A model generated the notes under the pieces. That model saw only the letters and a program-made list of their open reading frames with translations, did not search any database and was not told the DNA's origin. Shown here in pieces: positions 1 through 8,027 of a stretch of 64,000 bases of DNA. This DNA comes from Bin87 sp965204395 (GTDB lineage Bacteria; Chloroflexota; Dehalococcoidia; Lucifugimonadales; UBA3495). How positions within the stretch are numbered: the first letter of the stretch is position 1; each line of letters starts with the position of its first letter. The translations under genes were made by a program, and so were the position numbers. The DNA lies in assembly GCA_965204395.1 (NCBI GenBank), contig OZ241987.1:1798001-1862000 (forward strand), read 5' to 3'.

Positions 1-1223
1 AGGCCCAGGGCGATTACGATGCCGGGCAGCGCGAACCCGACGAACCCCAGCCGTTCGAGCCACCGGCTGAACTGGCCCGGGTAGCGGACCGCCAGCACGG
101 CGATGGGCGCGGCGCAGATTACCGTGAGCACCGCAGCCAGGGCCGAGACACCCACGGAGTTGGCGGCTGCTTTCCACAGCAGGAGCAACGGCTCGCCGGC
201 GGCGACGCCCCTAACCGTCCAGTAAACCAGCACCGCCACCGGCAGGCCCAGGGACACCAGCGCCACCGCGGCGCAGTAGGCCAGGGCCGGCCAGCGCCAC
301 ACGCCCAGACGGACCGGTTCGGGCAACCGGGAAGCGCCGCCCCCGCTGCGGTAGTAACGACCGCCGCCGGCGGTGCGCGCCATGTATTCGCCCCATACCA
401 CCACCAGGGCCAGGACGATCAGCCCCAACGACCACGCGGCGGCCAGGGTCCGGTTAATCGCCGCATCGTACTGGATGAATATGCTCCAGGTGAAAGTCTC
501 ATAGCGCATGATGGCGGCGGCGCCGAAGTCGCTCAGCGCGTACAGTGCGGCAAGCAAACCGCCGGCAAGAATGGCCGGACGCAGCATGGGGAGGGTTACG
601 CTGCGGAAGGTCTGCCACGGAGTGCGGCCCAGAGCGCGGGCCGACTCCTCCAGGGAGGTGTCCATGTTCCACAGGGCGGCGCGGATCGGCAGCAGCACGT
701 ACGGAAAGCTGATGATGATCAGCGTGAACGCCGCGCCGGGGAACCCATAGATGCTGGGGATGCGGTCGATGGTAATGGAGAGCGGGCTAAACGCCGCCTC
801 CAGCCAACCCTGGAGGATGCCGCGCGGGCCCAGGGCGACCGCGATAGCGAACGCGATGATGTACGAGGGGAGCGCCAGCGGCAGCATGGTTACCACACGC
901 CAGAATCCGCGGGCCGGCAGGTCGGTGCGCACGGTGAGCCAGGCCAGCGGCGCGGCGATGGCGATGCAGCCCAGCATCACGCCGGCCATCAACGCCACGG
1001 TGCGCCACACCACCCACAGGGTACGGGGACTGAAGATCAGGTCGGCGGCCTCGGAACCGGCTCCCAGGGTTCTCAGGACGAGATAGGCCGGCGCGGTGAG
1101 CAGCAACACAGCGATGACCACAGCGGGCGCCCAGATGACAGCCGGCGGTCGGGCCGTGCCCTCGAACAGCCAACCGGTTGGCGAGCGGGGAATGGAACCA
1201 ACAAGCCTAGCAACTGGGGTCAT
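1..1223 (-). CDS. Iron-type ABC transporter permease, 3' part outside window
   Basis: Reading the minus strand from ATG at 1223 gives one open frame of about 407 codons that runs off the left edge without a stop. It encodes a polytopic membrane protein of the FbpB/SfuB/ThiP type (family length about 500-560 residues). An EAA cytoplasmic loop, which docks on the ATPase, lies at residues 192-212 (EESARALGR then LPM-RPAI). A second half begins after a basic linker near residue 275, as expected for two fused permease units. The frame stays open upstream to about 1304 but has no ATG or GTG. The likely partner is the ATPase at 3299-4381 on the same strand, and the DtxR-type regulator between them fits iron transport. 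The exact substrate is inferred, not shown. Confidence 0.85.
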   Translation of the reverse strand, partial: MTPVARLVGSIPRSPTGWLFEGTARPPAVIWAPAVVIAVLLLTAPAYLVLRTLGAGSEAADLIFSPRTLWVVWRTVALMAGVMLGCIAIAAPLAWLTVRTDLPARGFWRVVTMLPLALPSYIIAFAIAVALGPRGILQGWLEAAFSPLSITIDRIPSIYGFPGAAFTLIIISFPYVLLPIRAALWNMDTSLEESARALGRTPWQTFRSVTLPMLRPAILAGGLLAALYALSDFGAAAIMRYETFTWSIFIQYDAAINRTLAAAWSLGLIVLALVVVWGEYMARTAGGGRYYRSGGGASRLPEPVRLGVWRWPALAYCAAVALVSLGLPVAVLVYWTVRGVAAGEPLLLLWKAAANSVGVSALAAVLTVICAAPIAVLAVRYPGQFSRWLERLGFVGFALPGIVIALG

Positions 1224-1451
1224 GTTGTGCGGACAGACCGTATGGACTTGTATGTACGTAAATTCTTTTGGAGCAAACCCTATTGCCGGTTGGCCGGGAT
1301 TTCATTCACGTTGCGACCTGCCGGCATCTTCTCCAACCAATCATGCACTGAGCGGCTTCATACGCTATTGTAACGCAATACTTGAGGTGACGGGCGCACG
1401 TACCATTGCAGTGCACCGAATGGCCAACTTTCAGACCTGCCACCGCAATGG
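1224..1451. other. Intergenic region between permease and Uma2 gene
   Basis: This is an AT-richer stretch between two divergent genes. I see no ORF with family similarity and no clear -35/-10 pair for the permease. A TATGAT-like -10 for the Uma2 gene follows at 1452. Confidence 0.4.
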
Positions 1452-1457
1452 TATGAT
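1452..1457 (+). promoter_or_regulatory. -10 element of the first Uma2 gene
   Basis: TATGAT lies 64 bp before the ATG at 1521. The same spacing (63-65 bp) separates a TATAAT from the ATG in five other Uma2 genes of this window, which supports its use. A second TATGAT lies at 1469-1474. No good -35 is visible. Confidence 0.5.
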
Positions 1458-1520
1458 CGAATCCAGGGTATGATCGGCTCCGGCACGATGTCCCGCCAGC
1501 TCAGCCCGTCGAGGTTCAGC

Positions 1521-2264
1521 ATGACCACCACACGCCCCGTCGACCTGCAGGATGCCTCGGCCACTTCCTTCCGTCTTCCCGACATCCCACAGCGCCACCC
1601 CGACGATATGACCTCCGTAGAGCACCTGCATGAACCCGGCCAGATGCACCACCTGTCTCAATACCTGGGCAACCCCGAAACCACCCTGGTCACCGGCGAA
1701 CGCTACGTCGTGCCGGGTCCTGCTTTCGTCGCCGGTGAAAGCCGCTACCCTGACCTCCTGGTAGCCTTTGACGTTAACCCTGCCGCGTACAAAGCCAGCA
1801 ATGGCTACATCGTTTCCGAACAGGGCAAGCCGCCGGACTTCATCCTGGAGGTCGCGTCGAGACGCACCGCCGCTGATGATCTGGGCGTCAAGATGGATTA
1901 CTACGAACAGTTGGGGGTGGGCGAATACTGGTTGTTTGACAGCGCGGGGGAATTTTACGGATTCACGCTGAGGGGGTACCGGCTGGAAGAGGGTCGCTAC
2001 CGCGCCGTAGCGGTGCGCGAAATCAGCCCCGGGGTGGTGCAGGGAAACAGCGCGGCGCTGAACTTGAACCTGAGGGTGGGGGATGGCCGCCTGGGGTGGC
2101 ATGATCCAGCCATCGGAGAGCATATACCCACCCTGCAATCGCAAACGGCACGGGCCGAGGCGGAGCACGCCGCCCGCATCCGGGAGACCGACCGGGCCGA
2201 AACTGCCGAAGCGCGGGTTCAGGAACTGGAAGCCGAGATTCGCCGGCTCCGCGAGAGCCGGTAG
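1521..2264 (+). CDS. Uma2 family protein (DUF820), copy 1
   Basis: This 247-residue protein belongs to the Uma2 family, a PD-(D/E)xK nuclease fold of unknown biological role. The likely catalytic signature is visible: YPDLLVAF (Asp), PPDFILEVAS (Glu), then a Lys in the GVKMDYYEQLG helix, followed by GEYWLFD. The last 40 residues form an Arg/Glu/Ala-rich coiled coil (AEARVQELEAEIRRLRE). An upstream ATG at 1470 exists, but ATG 1521 is preceded by CGAGGTTCAGC, the same ribosome-binding leader found before most other Uma2 genes here. It is the most divergent of the seven copies. It lies between the permease and the regulator of an iron-uptake locus, where it looks inserted. Confidence 0.85.
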   Translation: MTTTRPVDLQDASATSFRLPDIPQRHPDDMTSVEHLHEPGQMHHLSQYLGNPETTLVTGERYVVPGPAFVAGESRYPDLLVAFDVNPAAYKASNGYIVSEQGKPPDFILEVASRRTAADDLGVKMDYYEQLGVGEYWLFDSAGEFYGFTLRGYRLEEGRYRAVAVREISPGVVQGNSAALNLNLRVGDGRLGWHDPAIGEHIPTLQSQTARAEAEHAARIRETDRAETAEARVQELEAEIRRLRESR

Positions 2265-2391
2265 CGTACTACCTGCGGCCCCGCAGCGCGTCCGGTCGGG
2301 AGAACCGCGTTACTCAGCGCATGGCGGATGTGGGCCGGGAGGATACGCAGGATACTCCTACTTCGAAATGTTGTGCCGCACTACCGGCGGC

Positions 2392-3156
2392 TTATGACGG
2401 TTGCTCGGCCTCGGCCGGCCGGACCACGATTTGCTGCGCCACGTTGTAGCCGATGGAGATGCTGTCCACCTCGGTGTCCACCTGCATCACGCCCAGGTAG
2501 GGCATGGCCTCGCGGAGAGTCATGTGGTCGCCGGGCACCAGGCGGGCGCCGGCCAGGAACCGCAGCAGTTGGGGATCCTCTTCAGGTACGCGGTCAACCA
2601 CATACGGTACGCCGCTGGCGGCGTTGTCCAGCGTGACGGCCCCCGGCGTTGGCCCCGGAGAACCGTTGCCCGGTATCGGCCAACCGAAGGGAGAATGGGT
2701 GGGATTGCCCAACCGTTCCATCAGCTTGGCTTCCAGGGCCGGGGACATGCCGTGCTCCAGTTGGTGGGCTTCGATGTGCGCCTCGTGAAGTTCCATGCCC
2801 AGGAGTTGCACCACCAGCCATTCGGCGAGGCGGTGCCGGCGGGCGATGCTTTCGCCTTCCTTGGTGCCGCGGTCGGTCAGGCGGATCCGCTTGTCGTTGC
2901 CGATTTCGACCAGGCCCTGCTTTTCCATGCGCCGCAGCATGCCGGCGACCGATGGCACGGACGTGCCGAGCCCTTCGGTGGGCGGCAGTTGGCGCAGAGC
3001 TTCCGTCAGCCGGGTCAGCGTGGGGACCTCAGAGTCCTCCCACATCTTGTAGAGGGACAGGAGGTAGTTTTCAGTTACGGGCGACAAGCGATCAGGAGTG
3101 TCCGACGCTTGAGTTTGAGCGTTGGCGTTGGCCCTGGATTTGCGAGGACGTGCCAC
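2392..3156 (-). CDS. DtxR/IdeR-family metal-dependent transcriptional repressor
   Basis: The roughly 254-residue protein has an N-terminal winged helix (ENYLLSLYKMWEDS, then SVPSVAGMLRRMEKQGLVE), a metal-binding/dimerisation helix (RRHRLAEWLVVQLLG, then EAHQLEHGMS) and a C-terminal FeoA/SH3-like domain. In DtxR the segment before Glu-His normally has Cys (EACRWEH); here it is EAHQLEH, so one primary-site ligand is changed and the metal preference may differ. A GTG at 3171 extends the frame, but GTG 3156 is preceded by GGGAG five bases away and gives a protein starting ARPRKS, so I prefer it. It probably controls the flanking ABC transporter, with iron or manganese as co-repressor. That link is inferred from neighbourhood and from a candidate operator at 4524. 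Confidence 0.88.
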   Translation of the reverse strand: MARPRKSRANANAQTQASDTPDRLSPVTENYLLSLYKMWEDSEVPTLTRLTEALRQLPPTEGLGTSVPSVAGMLRRMEKQGLVEIGNDKRIRLTDRGTKEGESIARRHRLAEWLVVQLLGMELHEAHIEAHQLEHGMSPALEAKLMERLGNPTHSPFGWPIPGNGSPGPTPGAVTLDNAASGVPYVVDRVPEEDPQLLRFLAGARLVPGDHMTLREAMPYLGVMQVDTEVDSISIGYNVAQQIVVRPAEAEQPS

Positions 3157-3191
3157 GTTAACTCCCAACACGAATGGAGGATCGTGTTGCG

Positions 3192-3197
3192 ATTATA
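3192..3197 (-). promoter_or_regulatory. -10 element of the dtxR-family gene
   Basis: A perfect TATAAT on the minus strand gives a predicted RNA start about 28 bases before GTG 3156. No recognisable -35 lies 16-18 bp upstream. Confidence 0.5.
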
Positions 3198-3298
3198 CCC
3201 CAACGGGACTGGGTTTGCCCGTCCGCGGATTTTAAGCGGCTGCTATTCGGTTTTAGCGGCTGTCTCGCGTCAGTGCGTCGACTCGCTCAACTCCTCTG

Positions 3299-4381
3299 TC
3301 AGACTGGCGCGTTGGTGTTGGTAAACGATTGGCTGCCGACGAATGGCAGCAGGCGGTGCCCTTCACGCGGGAAAATCCTCACGCGAGTTCCGGCGTTCAG
3401 TTGCACGATGTGCGAGACCATCACGCGGACGCGGCTGCCGGAGGGCAATTCCACGGAATAAAGGTTGAATGCGCCCAGGAACTCCCGGCCCACCACCGTC
3501 CCGCTGCCGTTCTCGTCGGGAACGATATCGACGCAGTCGGGGCGCATCATGACCTGCAATTCCTGGTTGGACGGCCAGGGGGTGGGCCAGGATGGAGGCC
3601 AGGGAATCTGTCCGACCTCGCTGGCGAGGAAATCGCCGTCCCGCCAGGCGGGCAGGAAATCGGCGGTGCCGAAAAACTCGGCCGCAAAGCGAGTATCGGG
3701 GCTGTGAAAGACCACTTCCGGGGGCCCGATCTGCTCAATATTGCCTTCGTTCATCACCGCGACCCGGTCAGCGAGTTGCAGCGCCTCTTCCTGGTCGTGG
3801 GTCACGCAGACCGCGGTGGCATTCCGTTCCTTGAGTATCGAACGGACCTCGGTGCGGAGTTGTTCGCGGAGGCTGCGATCAAGGCTAGAAAAGGGTTCGT
3901 CCATCAGGATCAGGTCCGGCGCCGGAGCCAGGGCCCGGGCCAGGGCCACTCGCTGCTGCTGGCCGCCGGAAAGCTGGTGCGGATAGCGATTGTCGTAGCC
4001 GTCCAGGTTCACGAGGTTCAGGGCTTCGGAGATGGTTTCCCTGCGGGCGGCGTTCTTGGGCAGACCGAATGCCACGTTCTGCGCGACGGTAAGGTGCGGG
4101 AACAGCGCGCCTTCCTGGAAAACCATGCCCACCCTGCGCTTTTCGGGGCTTTCATTCACACCCGACCCGAATACAGTACGGCCGGCAATCTGAACGCTGC
4201 CGGAATCGGGCTGCTCGAAACCCGCGATGATACGGAGGGTGGTGGTCTTGCCGCATCCGCTGGGCCCCAACAGGCACAGGATCTCGCCATGCTCCAGGGT
4301 GAGGTCCACGTCAGCGACTGCCACGACGTCGCGAAACGATTTACGCAGGCCCGACAGCGTGAGCGCATAGGGTGCAGACAT
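3299..4381 (-). CDS. Fe3+/spermidine-type ABC transporter ATP-binding protein
   Basis: This 360-residue ATPase energises import by the permease at 1-1223. Walker A GPSGCGKTT is at residues 39-47, signature LSGGQQQ at 137-143, Walker B DEPF at 161, and the switch His is in CVTHDQEEA. A C-terminal TOBE-like domain (MMRPDCVDIVPDENG...) is typical of FbpC/PotA-type subunits. An ATG at 4432 would add 17 residues, but ATG 4381 has an upstream AGGTG at good spacing and matches the family start, so it is preferred. The locus has no periplasmic binding protein in view; it may lie left of the window. Confidence 0.9.
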   Translation of the reverse strand: MSAPYALTLSGLRKSFRDVVAVADVDLTLEHGEILCLLGPSGCGKTTTLRIIAGFEQPDSGSVQIAGRTVFGSGVNESPEKRRVGMVFQEGALFPHLTVAQNVAFGLPKNAARRETISEALNLVNLDGYDNRYPHQLSGGQQQRVALARALAPAPDLILMDEPFSSLDRSLREQLRTEVRSILKERNATAVCVTHDQEEALQLADRVAVMNEGNIEQIGPPEVVFHSPDTRFAAEFFGTADFLPAWRDGDFLASEVGQIPWPPSWPTPWPSNQELQVMMRPDCVDIVPDENGSGTVVGREFLGAFNLYSVELPSGSRVRVMVSHIVQLNAGTRVRIFPREGHRLLPFVGSQSFTNTNAPV

Positions 4382-4432
4382 TGCGGCTGCACCTGTCGGT
4401 TGCTTTATTCCGTTAGAAGGCGCGAATAGCAT

Positions 4433-4450
4433 TTAACGCATGCATGCTAA
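4433..4450. promoter_or_regulatory. Palindromic site in the ABC ATPase leader
   Basis: TTAACGCATGCATGCTAA has a perfect 10-bp dyad core (GCATGCATGC, 4438-4447) and lies between the predicted -10 and the start codon of the ABC ATPase. It could bind a regulator. I have no family match, so this is only a candidate. Confidence 0.3.
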
Positions 4451-4482
4451 TTCTTTTTGAATGCCGATAGAAAACGCTGGTG

Positions 4483-4511
4483 AGTCTATCTACCTGCGCT
4501 GCGGTTGTCAA
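4483..4511 (-). promoter_or_regulatory. Promoter of the ABC ATPase gene
   Basis: On the minus strand a perfect -35 TTGACA (4511-4506) is followed after 17 bp by TAGACT (4488-4483, four of six matches to TATAAT). It lies about 100 bp before the start codon and next to the DtxR-box-like palindrome. Confidence 0.6.
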
Positions 4512-4523
4512 CGTTTTTAGCGG

Positions 4524-4536
4524 GGTTAGGGTAACC
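4524..4536. promoter_or_regulatory. Candidate DtxR/IdeR operator
   Basis: GGTTAGGGTAACC is an inverted repeat matching 12 of 13 positions of the core of the published DtxR/IdeR consensus (GGTTAGSCTAACC). The outer TTA/TAA of the consensus are not kept. It sits 12 bp upstream of the -35 of the ABC ATPase and upstream of the MFS promoter, in a divergent intergenic region near a dtxR-family gene. Binding is inferred. Confidence 0.45.
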
Positions 4537-4612
4537 GGGACGGCAGGATAAGGGGGCCATTGCGACGCCGAAAAGCCCATCGTGCCGACGCCGGCAGCGG
4601 AACCAGTCCGAA

Positions 4613-4641
4613 TTGACGCTGCCATCGCGCGCGACTATGAT
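4613..4641 (+). promoter_or_regulatory. Promoter of the MFS gene
   Basis: TTGACG (4613-4618), a 17-bp spacer and TATGAT (4636-4641) make the best sigma-70-type promoter in the window. RNA would start near 4648, only about five bases before the GTG start at 4653, so the message may be nearly leaderless. Confidence 0.65.
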
Positions 4642-4652
4642 TCGCCGCAACC

Positions 4653-5900
4653 GTGATACGCAAAGCAAACGCCGCATTGACCGGCGACTATCGCAGCGTC
4701 GTCCTCCTGAGCATCTGCGGCGCGCTCAACAGTTTCGGCATGGGCACCATCGGGCCGGTGCTGCCGTTGTTCACGCAGCACGAGTACCAGGTTGGCGCGA
4801 CCGAGGTCGGGATAGCGGTCGGCTTGTTCGGAGCCGGGCGGCTCTTCACCGGAGTGCCGGCCGGACTGCTGGCGCAGCGGTACGGTCGCAAGCCCATCAT
4901 CGCGCTGGGCGCGGCGATCAACCTGCTGGGCGCGGCCATGGTGTCGCTGTCCTTTCATTTCTGGTGGCTCACCGGATGGCGGTTCGTGTCGGGGCTGGGC
5001 GCCAACGCCTTCACCACCGTGATCACGGTGTACCTGCGGGACGAGTCGACGCCGACCACCAGGGGGCGCATCCTGAGTACTCAGGAACTGAGCATACTTT
5101 CGGGCCAGATCCTGGGGCCACTGCTGGGCGGTTACCTGGCGTCGGTGTTTGGATTGCGGGTGCCGCTGTTCACGCAGGCGGCGCTGATGGCCCTTTCCCT
5201 GTCGCTCATCGTGTTCGCGCTGCCAGAATCGCGGTGGCGCGAGCGGCAGAATCAGCCACCGGAGGTTGCGGCGCAAACCGCATCGGAAGCCGATCAACCG
5301 GCGGGGCGTCGTCGGGGGGCGTTTCTGAGCCTGATATTGAGCCCCGCGTTTATATTCGTGGGCCTGTTTGCCATCATGATTGTGGCGAACCGGCAGGGGG
5401 CGCGGTTCAGCGTGATGCCGCTGTTCGGCAAGGCCAAGGGATTCGGGCCGGAGCACTTGGGCTGGTGGCTTGCCCTGACGCACCTGCCCCAGTTCTTTTC
5501 CACCGCGACCTCCGGCTACCTGTCCGATCGCTTCGGGCGCAAATCGCCCATCATCCCGTCGGTGGTCCTGATGTGCGCGGGCATCGCGATGTTCGTGTTC
5601 GCAGACGGTCTGTGGCAGTTGTTGCTGTCGGGCGTCCTGATGGGGATGGGCGAGGGTATGGGCAGCCCGGCAGGGACGGTTTTCTTTGCCGACATCGCGC
5701 CGCCCGGGATGGAGGGCGTTACGCTGGGAGTGTTCCGCAGCATGGCCGGCATCGGCACCGTGGGCGGCGCGCTGGCATTTGGCGCGATTGCGGACATCTG
5801 GGGATTCCCCTGGGCGCTGTGGGTGGACGCGATCCTGTTCGCCGCGGCGGGAATCGGGGTGATGCTGTTCGTGCGGGAGACGCGGCGGCGGTCGGGCTGA
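4653..5900 (+). CDS. MFS family transporter
   Basis: The 415-residue protein has about twelve hydrophobic segments and the MFS loop motif GLLAQRYGRKPI between helices 2 and 3, repeated as SGYLSDRFGRKSP in the second half. A hydrophilic central loop (residues about 195-225) separates the two six-helix halves. Start is GTG 4653; no Shine-Dalgarno is seen and the promoter puts the RNA start next to it. The substrate cannot be told. The gene diverges from the iron ABC transporter and shares its intergenic region with a DtxR-box-like site, so an iron-linked role (for example siderophore or metal export) is possible but not shown. Confidence 0.88.
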   Translation: MIRKANAALTGDYRSVVLLSICGALNSFGMGTIGPVLPLFTQHEYQVGATEVGIAVGLFGAGRLFTGVPAGLLAQRYGRKPIIALGAAINLLGAAMVSLSFHFWWLTGWRFVSGLGANAFTTVITVYLRDESTPTTRGRILSTQELSILSGQILGPLLGGYLASVFGLRVPLFTQAALMALSLSLIVFALPESRWRERQNQPPEVAAQTASEADQPAGRRRGAFLSLILSPAFIFVGLFAIMIVANRQGARFSVMPLFGKAKGFGPEHLGWWLALTHLPQFFSTATSGYLSDRFGRKSPIIPSVVLMCAGIAMFVFADGLWQLLLSGVLMGMGEGMGSPAGTVFFADIAPPGMEGVTLGVFRSMAGIGTVGGALAFGAIADIWGFPWALWVDAILFAAAGIGVMLFVRETRRRSG

Positions 5901-5930
5901 CCAAAGGGGCGGCGCGAATGGAGGCGGGGG

Positions 5931-6626
5931 TTATTCGCCGCGCAGTTGCCGGATCTGCTCTTCCAACTCCAGCACCCGCGCCTCGGCTTGGAGACGCGCT
6001 TGGCGTTCTGAGTCCAGGGTGGCAACGGGCTCGCCGGTCGCGGGGTCGTACCAGGCCAGTTGACCATCGGTCCAGCGGAGGTTGACGTTCAGCACGACGC
6101 AATAACCTTGCAGGCTCCCGTCGGGCAGTTCGTCAATCTGGATTGGCTCGTACCGTCCTTCCACCAGACGGTCGCCGGCCAGACGGGCGCCGTGGGATCG
6201 GCCATCCTCGTCAAAGCGCCAATACTCCGGGATTCCCAGGGCGGCGTAGGAGATGCGCTTGTCCACGGTGTCCCTACGCCCCGTGGACGGGGAGGCGACT
6301 TCCAGCACGAAATCGGGAGGCTTGCCCTGTTCCGAGATGACGTAGCCGTTTCGGGCGCGACAGGTGGCTGGGTCGGCGTTGAGAGAGATCAGCAGGTCAG
6401 GATAGGGAACGCCGGTCATATCGGCGAGTTCGTTGGGGGGAACCGGCGTGATGTAGTGTTCGGCGTCGATCACGGTGGTTTCGGGGCTGCCGAGATGTTG
6501 GTACAGATAGTGGGCGTTGCCGGTGAGGCCCAGGTGGTGGGCGGCGGTCATCTTTTCGTCGGGGATCTCAGGCGGATCCGGGAAGCGCAGGAAGGGTGGA
6601 GATTTGGGGGTTTTGGCGGTGGTCAT
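5931..6626 (-). CDS. Uma2 family protein, copy 2
   Basis: This 231-residue Uma2 (PD-(D/E)xK fold) protein begins MTTAKTPKSPP, as other copies do, and has the ordered motifs PYPDLLISL, PPDFVLEVASPST, DKRISYAALGIPEYWRFD and a short C-terminal coiled coil (ARVLELEEQIRQLRGE). The ATG is preceded by GCGAGGTTCAGC, the shared Uma2 leader. It runs tail-to-tail with the MFS gene, 30 bp away, and lies downstream of ubiE on the same strand but with its own promoter. It is closest to the tandem array copies at 49.8-53.4 kb. Confidence 0.9.
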   Translation of the reverse strand: MTTAKTPKSPPFLRFPDPPEIPDEKMTAAHHLGLTGNAHYLYQHLGSPETTVIDAEHYITPVPPNELADMTGVPYPDLLISLNADPATCRARNGYVISEQGKPPDFVLEVASPSTGRRDTVDKRISYAALGIPEYWRFDEDGRSHGARLAGDRLVEGRYEPIQIDELPDGSLQGYCVVLNVNLRWTDGQLAWYDPATGEPVATLDSERQARLQAEARVLELEEQIRQLRGE

Positions 6627-6688
6627 GCTGAACCTCGCCCGGCTCGGCGGATGCGCGGACGGTCGATTTGCGATACATGTGATGTTGG

Positions 6689-6694
6689 ATTATA
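6689..6694 (-). promoter_or_regulatory. -10 element of Uma2 copy 2
   Basis: Perfect TATAAT on the minus strand, 63 bp before the ATG at 6626, matching the spacing of the other Uma2 genes. No clear -35. Confidence 0.55.
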
Positions 6695-6736
6695 CCCGGT
6701 CGAAGTGAGTGAGACGCGCAGCCGCAGTCGCATGGA

Positions 6737-7456
6737 TCATCGTGGTTTCTCGCCGTGATGCAGCGCGACGCCGCCCAAGCCCAGCCGACGGTAGCCAACG
6801 TTGACCAAGCCCGCATTGCGGTAAACCTCGGCCAGGCCCTCGGCGGTGAGGAAGTAGTCCACGCTGCTGGGCAGGTAGGTGTAGGCGGTGCGGTCTCCCG
6901 CCACCAACTGACCCATCACTGGCACTAGGTGGTGAAAATACAAACGCCCCAGAGCGGCGCGTATCCCCGGGGGCATGGGCGTCAACTCCAGGGTAGTCAC
7001 GCGGCCGCCGGGCGACACGACGCGGGCCATCTCGGCGATGGCGGCCGGCACATCCGCCATGTTGCGCAGGCTGAATCCCGCCGTGGCACAGACAAAAGTG
7101 TTATCGGCAAAGGGCAGTCGCAGGGCGTCGGCCATGACGAAGGTCGTGGAGACTCCGGTCCCTGCGGCATCGGGCTTGTCCACCGCGATGGTGAGCATCT
7201 CGGCCAGCAGGTCGACGCCGACCACGCGGTCGATGCCGGGGCAGCGGGCCAGGGCGAAAGCAAGGTCGCCGGTGCCTGTCGCTACGTCCAGGGCCGCGCC
7301 GTGCAACCCGCCGGCGGTGAACCGGGCCGTCTCGCGCTTCCAGCGGTGGTGCAGGCCGCCGGTCATCAGCGAGTTCATCAGATCGTAGCGCGGCGAGATG
7401 CGGGCGAACATCTCCGCCACGTAGCGACGCTTGTCGTCGCCGCGCAGGTGGGCCAT
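6737..7456 (-). CDS. ubiE: UbiE/MenG demethylmenaquinone methyltransferase
   Basis: This 239-residue class I SAM-dependent methyltransferase adds the ring C-methyl in the last step of menaquinone (or ubiquinone) synthesis. Seen are the family start (YVAEMFARISPRYDLMNSLMT), SAM motif I LDVATGTGDLAFALA, ADALRLPFADN, GFSLRNM and the C-terminal YTYLPSSVDYF signature. Length is normal. It starts 4 bases after the stop of the DHFR-like gene, so the two are probably co-transcribed. With ubiA, ubiX and ubiD nearby it points to a quinone-tail locus; Chloroflexota make menaquinone, so demethylmenaquinone is the likely substrate. Confidence 0.93.
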   Translation of the reverse strand: MAHLRGDDKRRYVAEMFARISPRYDLMNSLMTGGLHHRWKRETARFTAGGLHGAALDVATGTGDLAFALARCPGIDRVVGVDLLAEMLTIAVDKPDAAGTGVSTTFVMADALRLPFADNTFVCATAGFSLRNMADVPAAIAEMARVVSPGGRVTTLELTPMPPGIRAALGRLYFHHLVPVMGQLVAGDRTAYTYLPSSVDYFLTAEGLAEVYRNAGLVNVGYRRLGLGGVALHHGEKPR

Positions 7457-7460
7457 TGGT

Positions 7461-7985
7461 CTATGCGGCGCGGGAGCGGTAGTACAACATCACCACGCCG
7501 TCATCGTAGGATTGGGTCTCGACCAGTTCCAGCCGAGTGGGTGGCGCGTCGCCGCCGAACAGGGGAACGCCGCGTCCCAGGATCACCGGCATCACATGGA
7601 TCAGGTACTCGTCGATCAGGCCGGCGCGGCGAAACTGCTCCGCCAGGTTCGCGCCGCCCAGCAGCCAAACCATTCCCGAGTACTGTGCGGCAACTGACCG
7701 TGCAAACTCATCCGGAGTGTTGCTTACAAATTCAACATCATGTGGGTTGTCATCCGGCGGGTGGCTGGTGAAGACATAGACGGGCTTGCCGGAAAAGAGC
7801 CACTGGTCGAATCCCACTGCCTGGTCGTAGGTGCGGCGCCCCATCACCAGCGCGTCCACGCCGGCGTAGAACTCCTCGTAGCCATAACCCCCGACATCCC
7901 CTTCCGGCAGCCAGTCCACACCGCCGTCGGCATCGGCGATGTAACCGTCCAGGCTGGCGGCGACGTAGTAAATGATCTTGCCCAT
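7461..7985 (-). CDS. Dihydrofolate reductase family protein (RibD C-terminal-like)
   Basis: The 174-residue protein is a complete single-domain member of the RibD-C/YyaP group. It has the family start KIIYYVAASLDGYIADADGGVDWL, the MGRRTYDQ helix, and the LLGGANLAEQFRRAGLIDEY signature that binds NADPH and forms the dimer core, then VILGRGVPLF. It probably catalyses an NADPH-dependent reduction, but the substrate is unknown in this group. The gene lies upstream of ubiE with a 4-base gap. A role in quinone synthesis is not known, so the pairing may only be transcriptional. Confidence 0.85.
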   Translation of the reverse strand: MGKIIYYVAASLDGYIADADGGVDWLPEGDVGGYGYEEFYAGVDALVMGRRTYDQAVGFDQWLFSGKPVYVFTSHPPDDNPHDVEFVSNTPDEFARSVAAQYSGMVWLLGGANLAEQFRRAGLIDEYLIHVMPVILGRGVPLFGGDAPPTRLELVETQSYDDGVVMLYYRSRAA

Positions 7986-8027
7986 GCCGTTGCGGGCCGC
8001 TGCTTGGCGAATGGGTACCTGGAGCGC

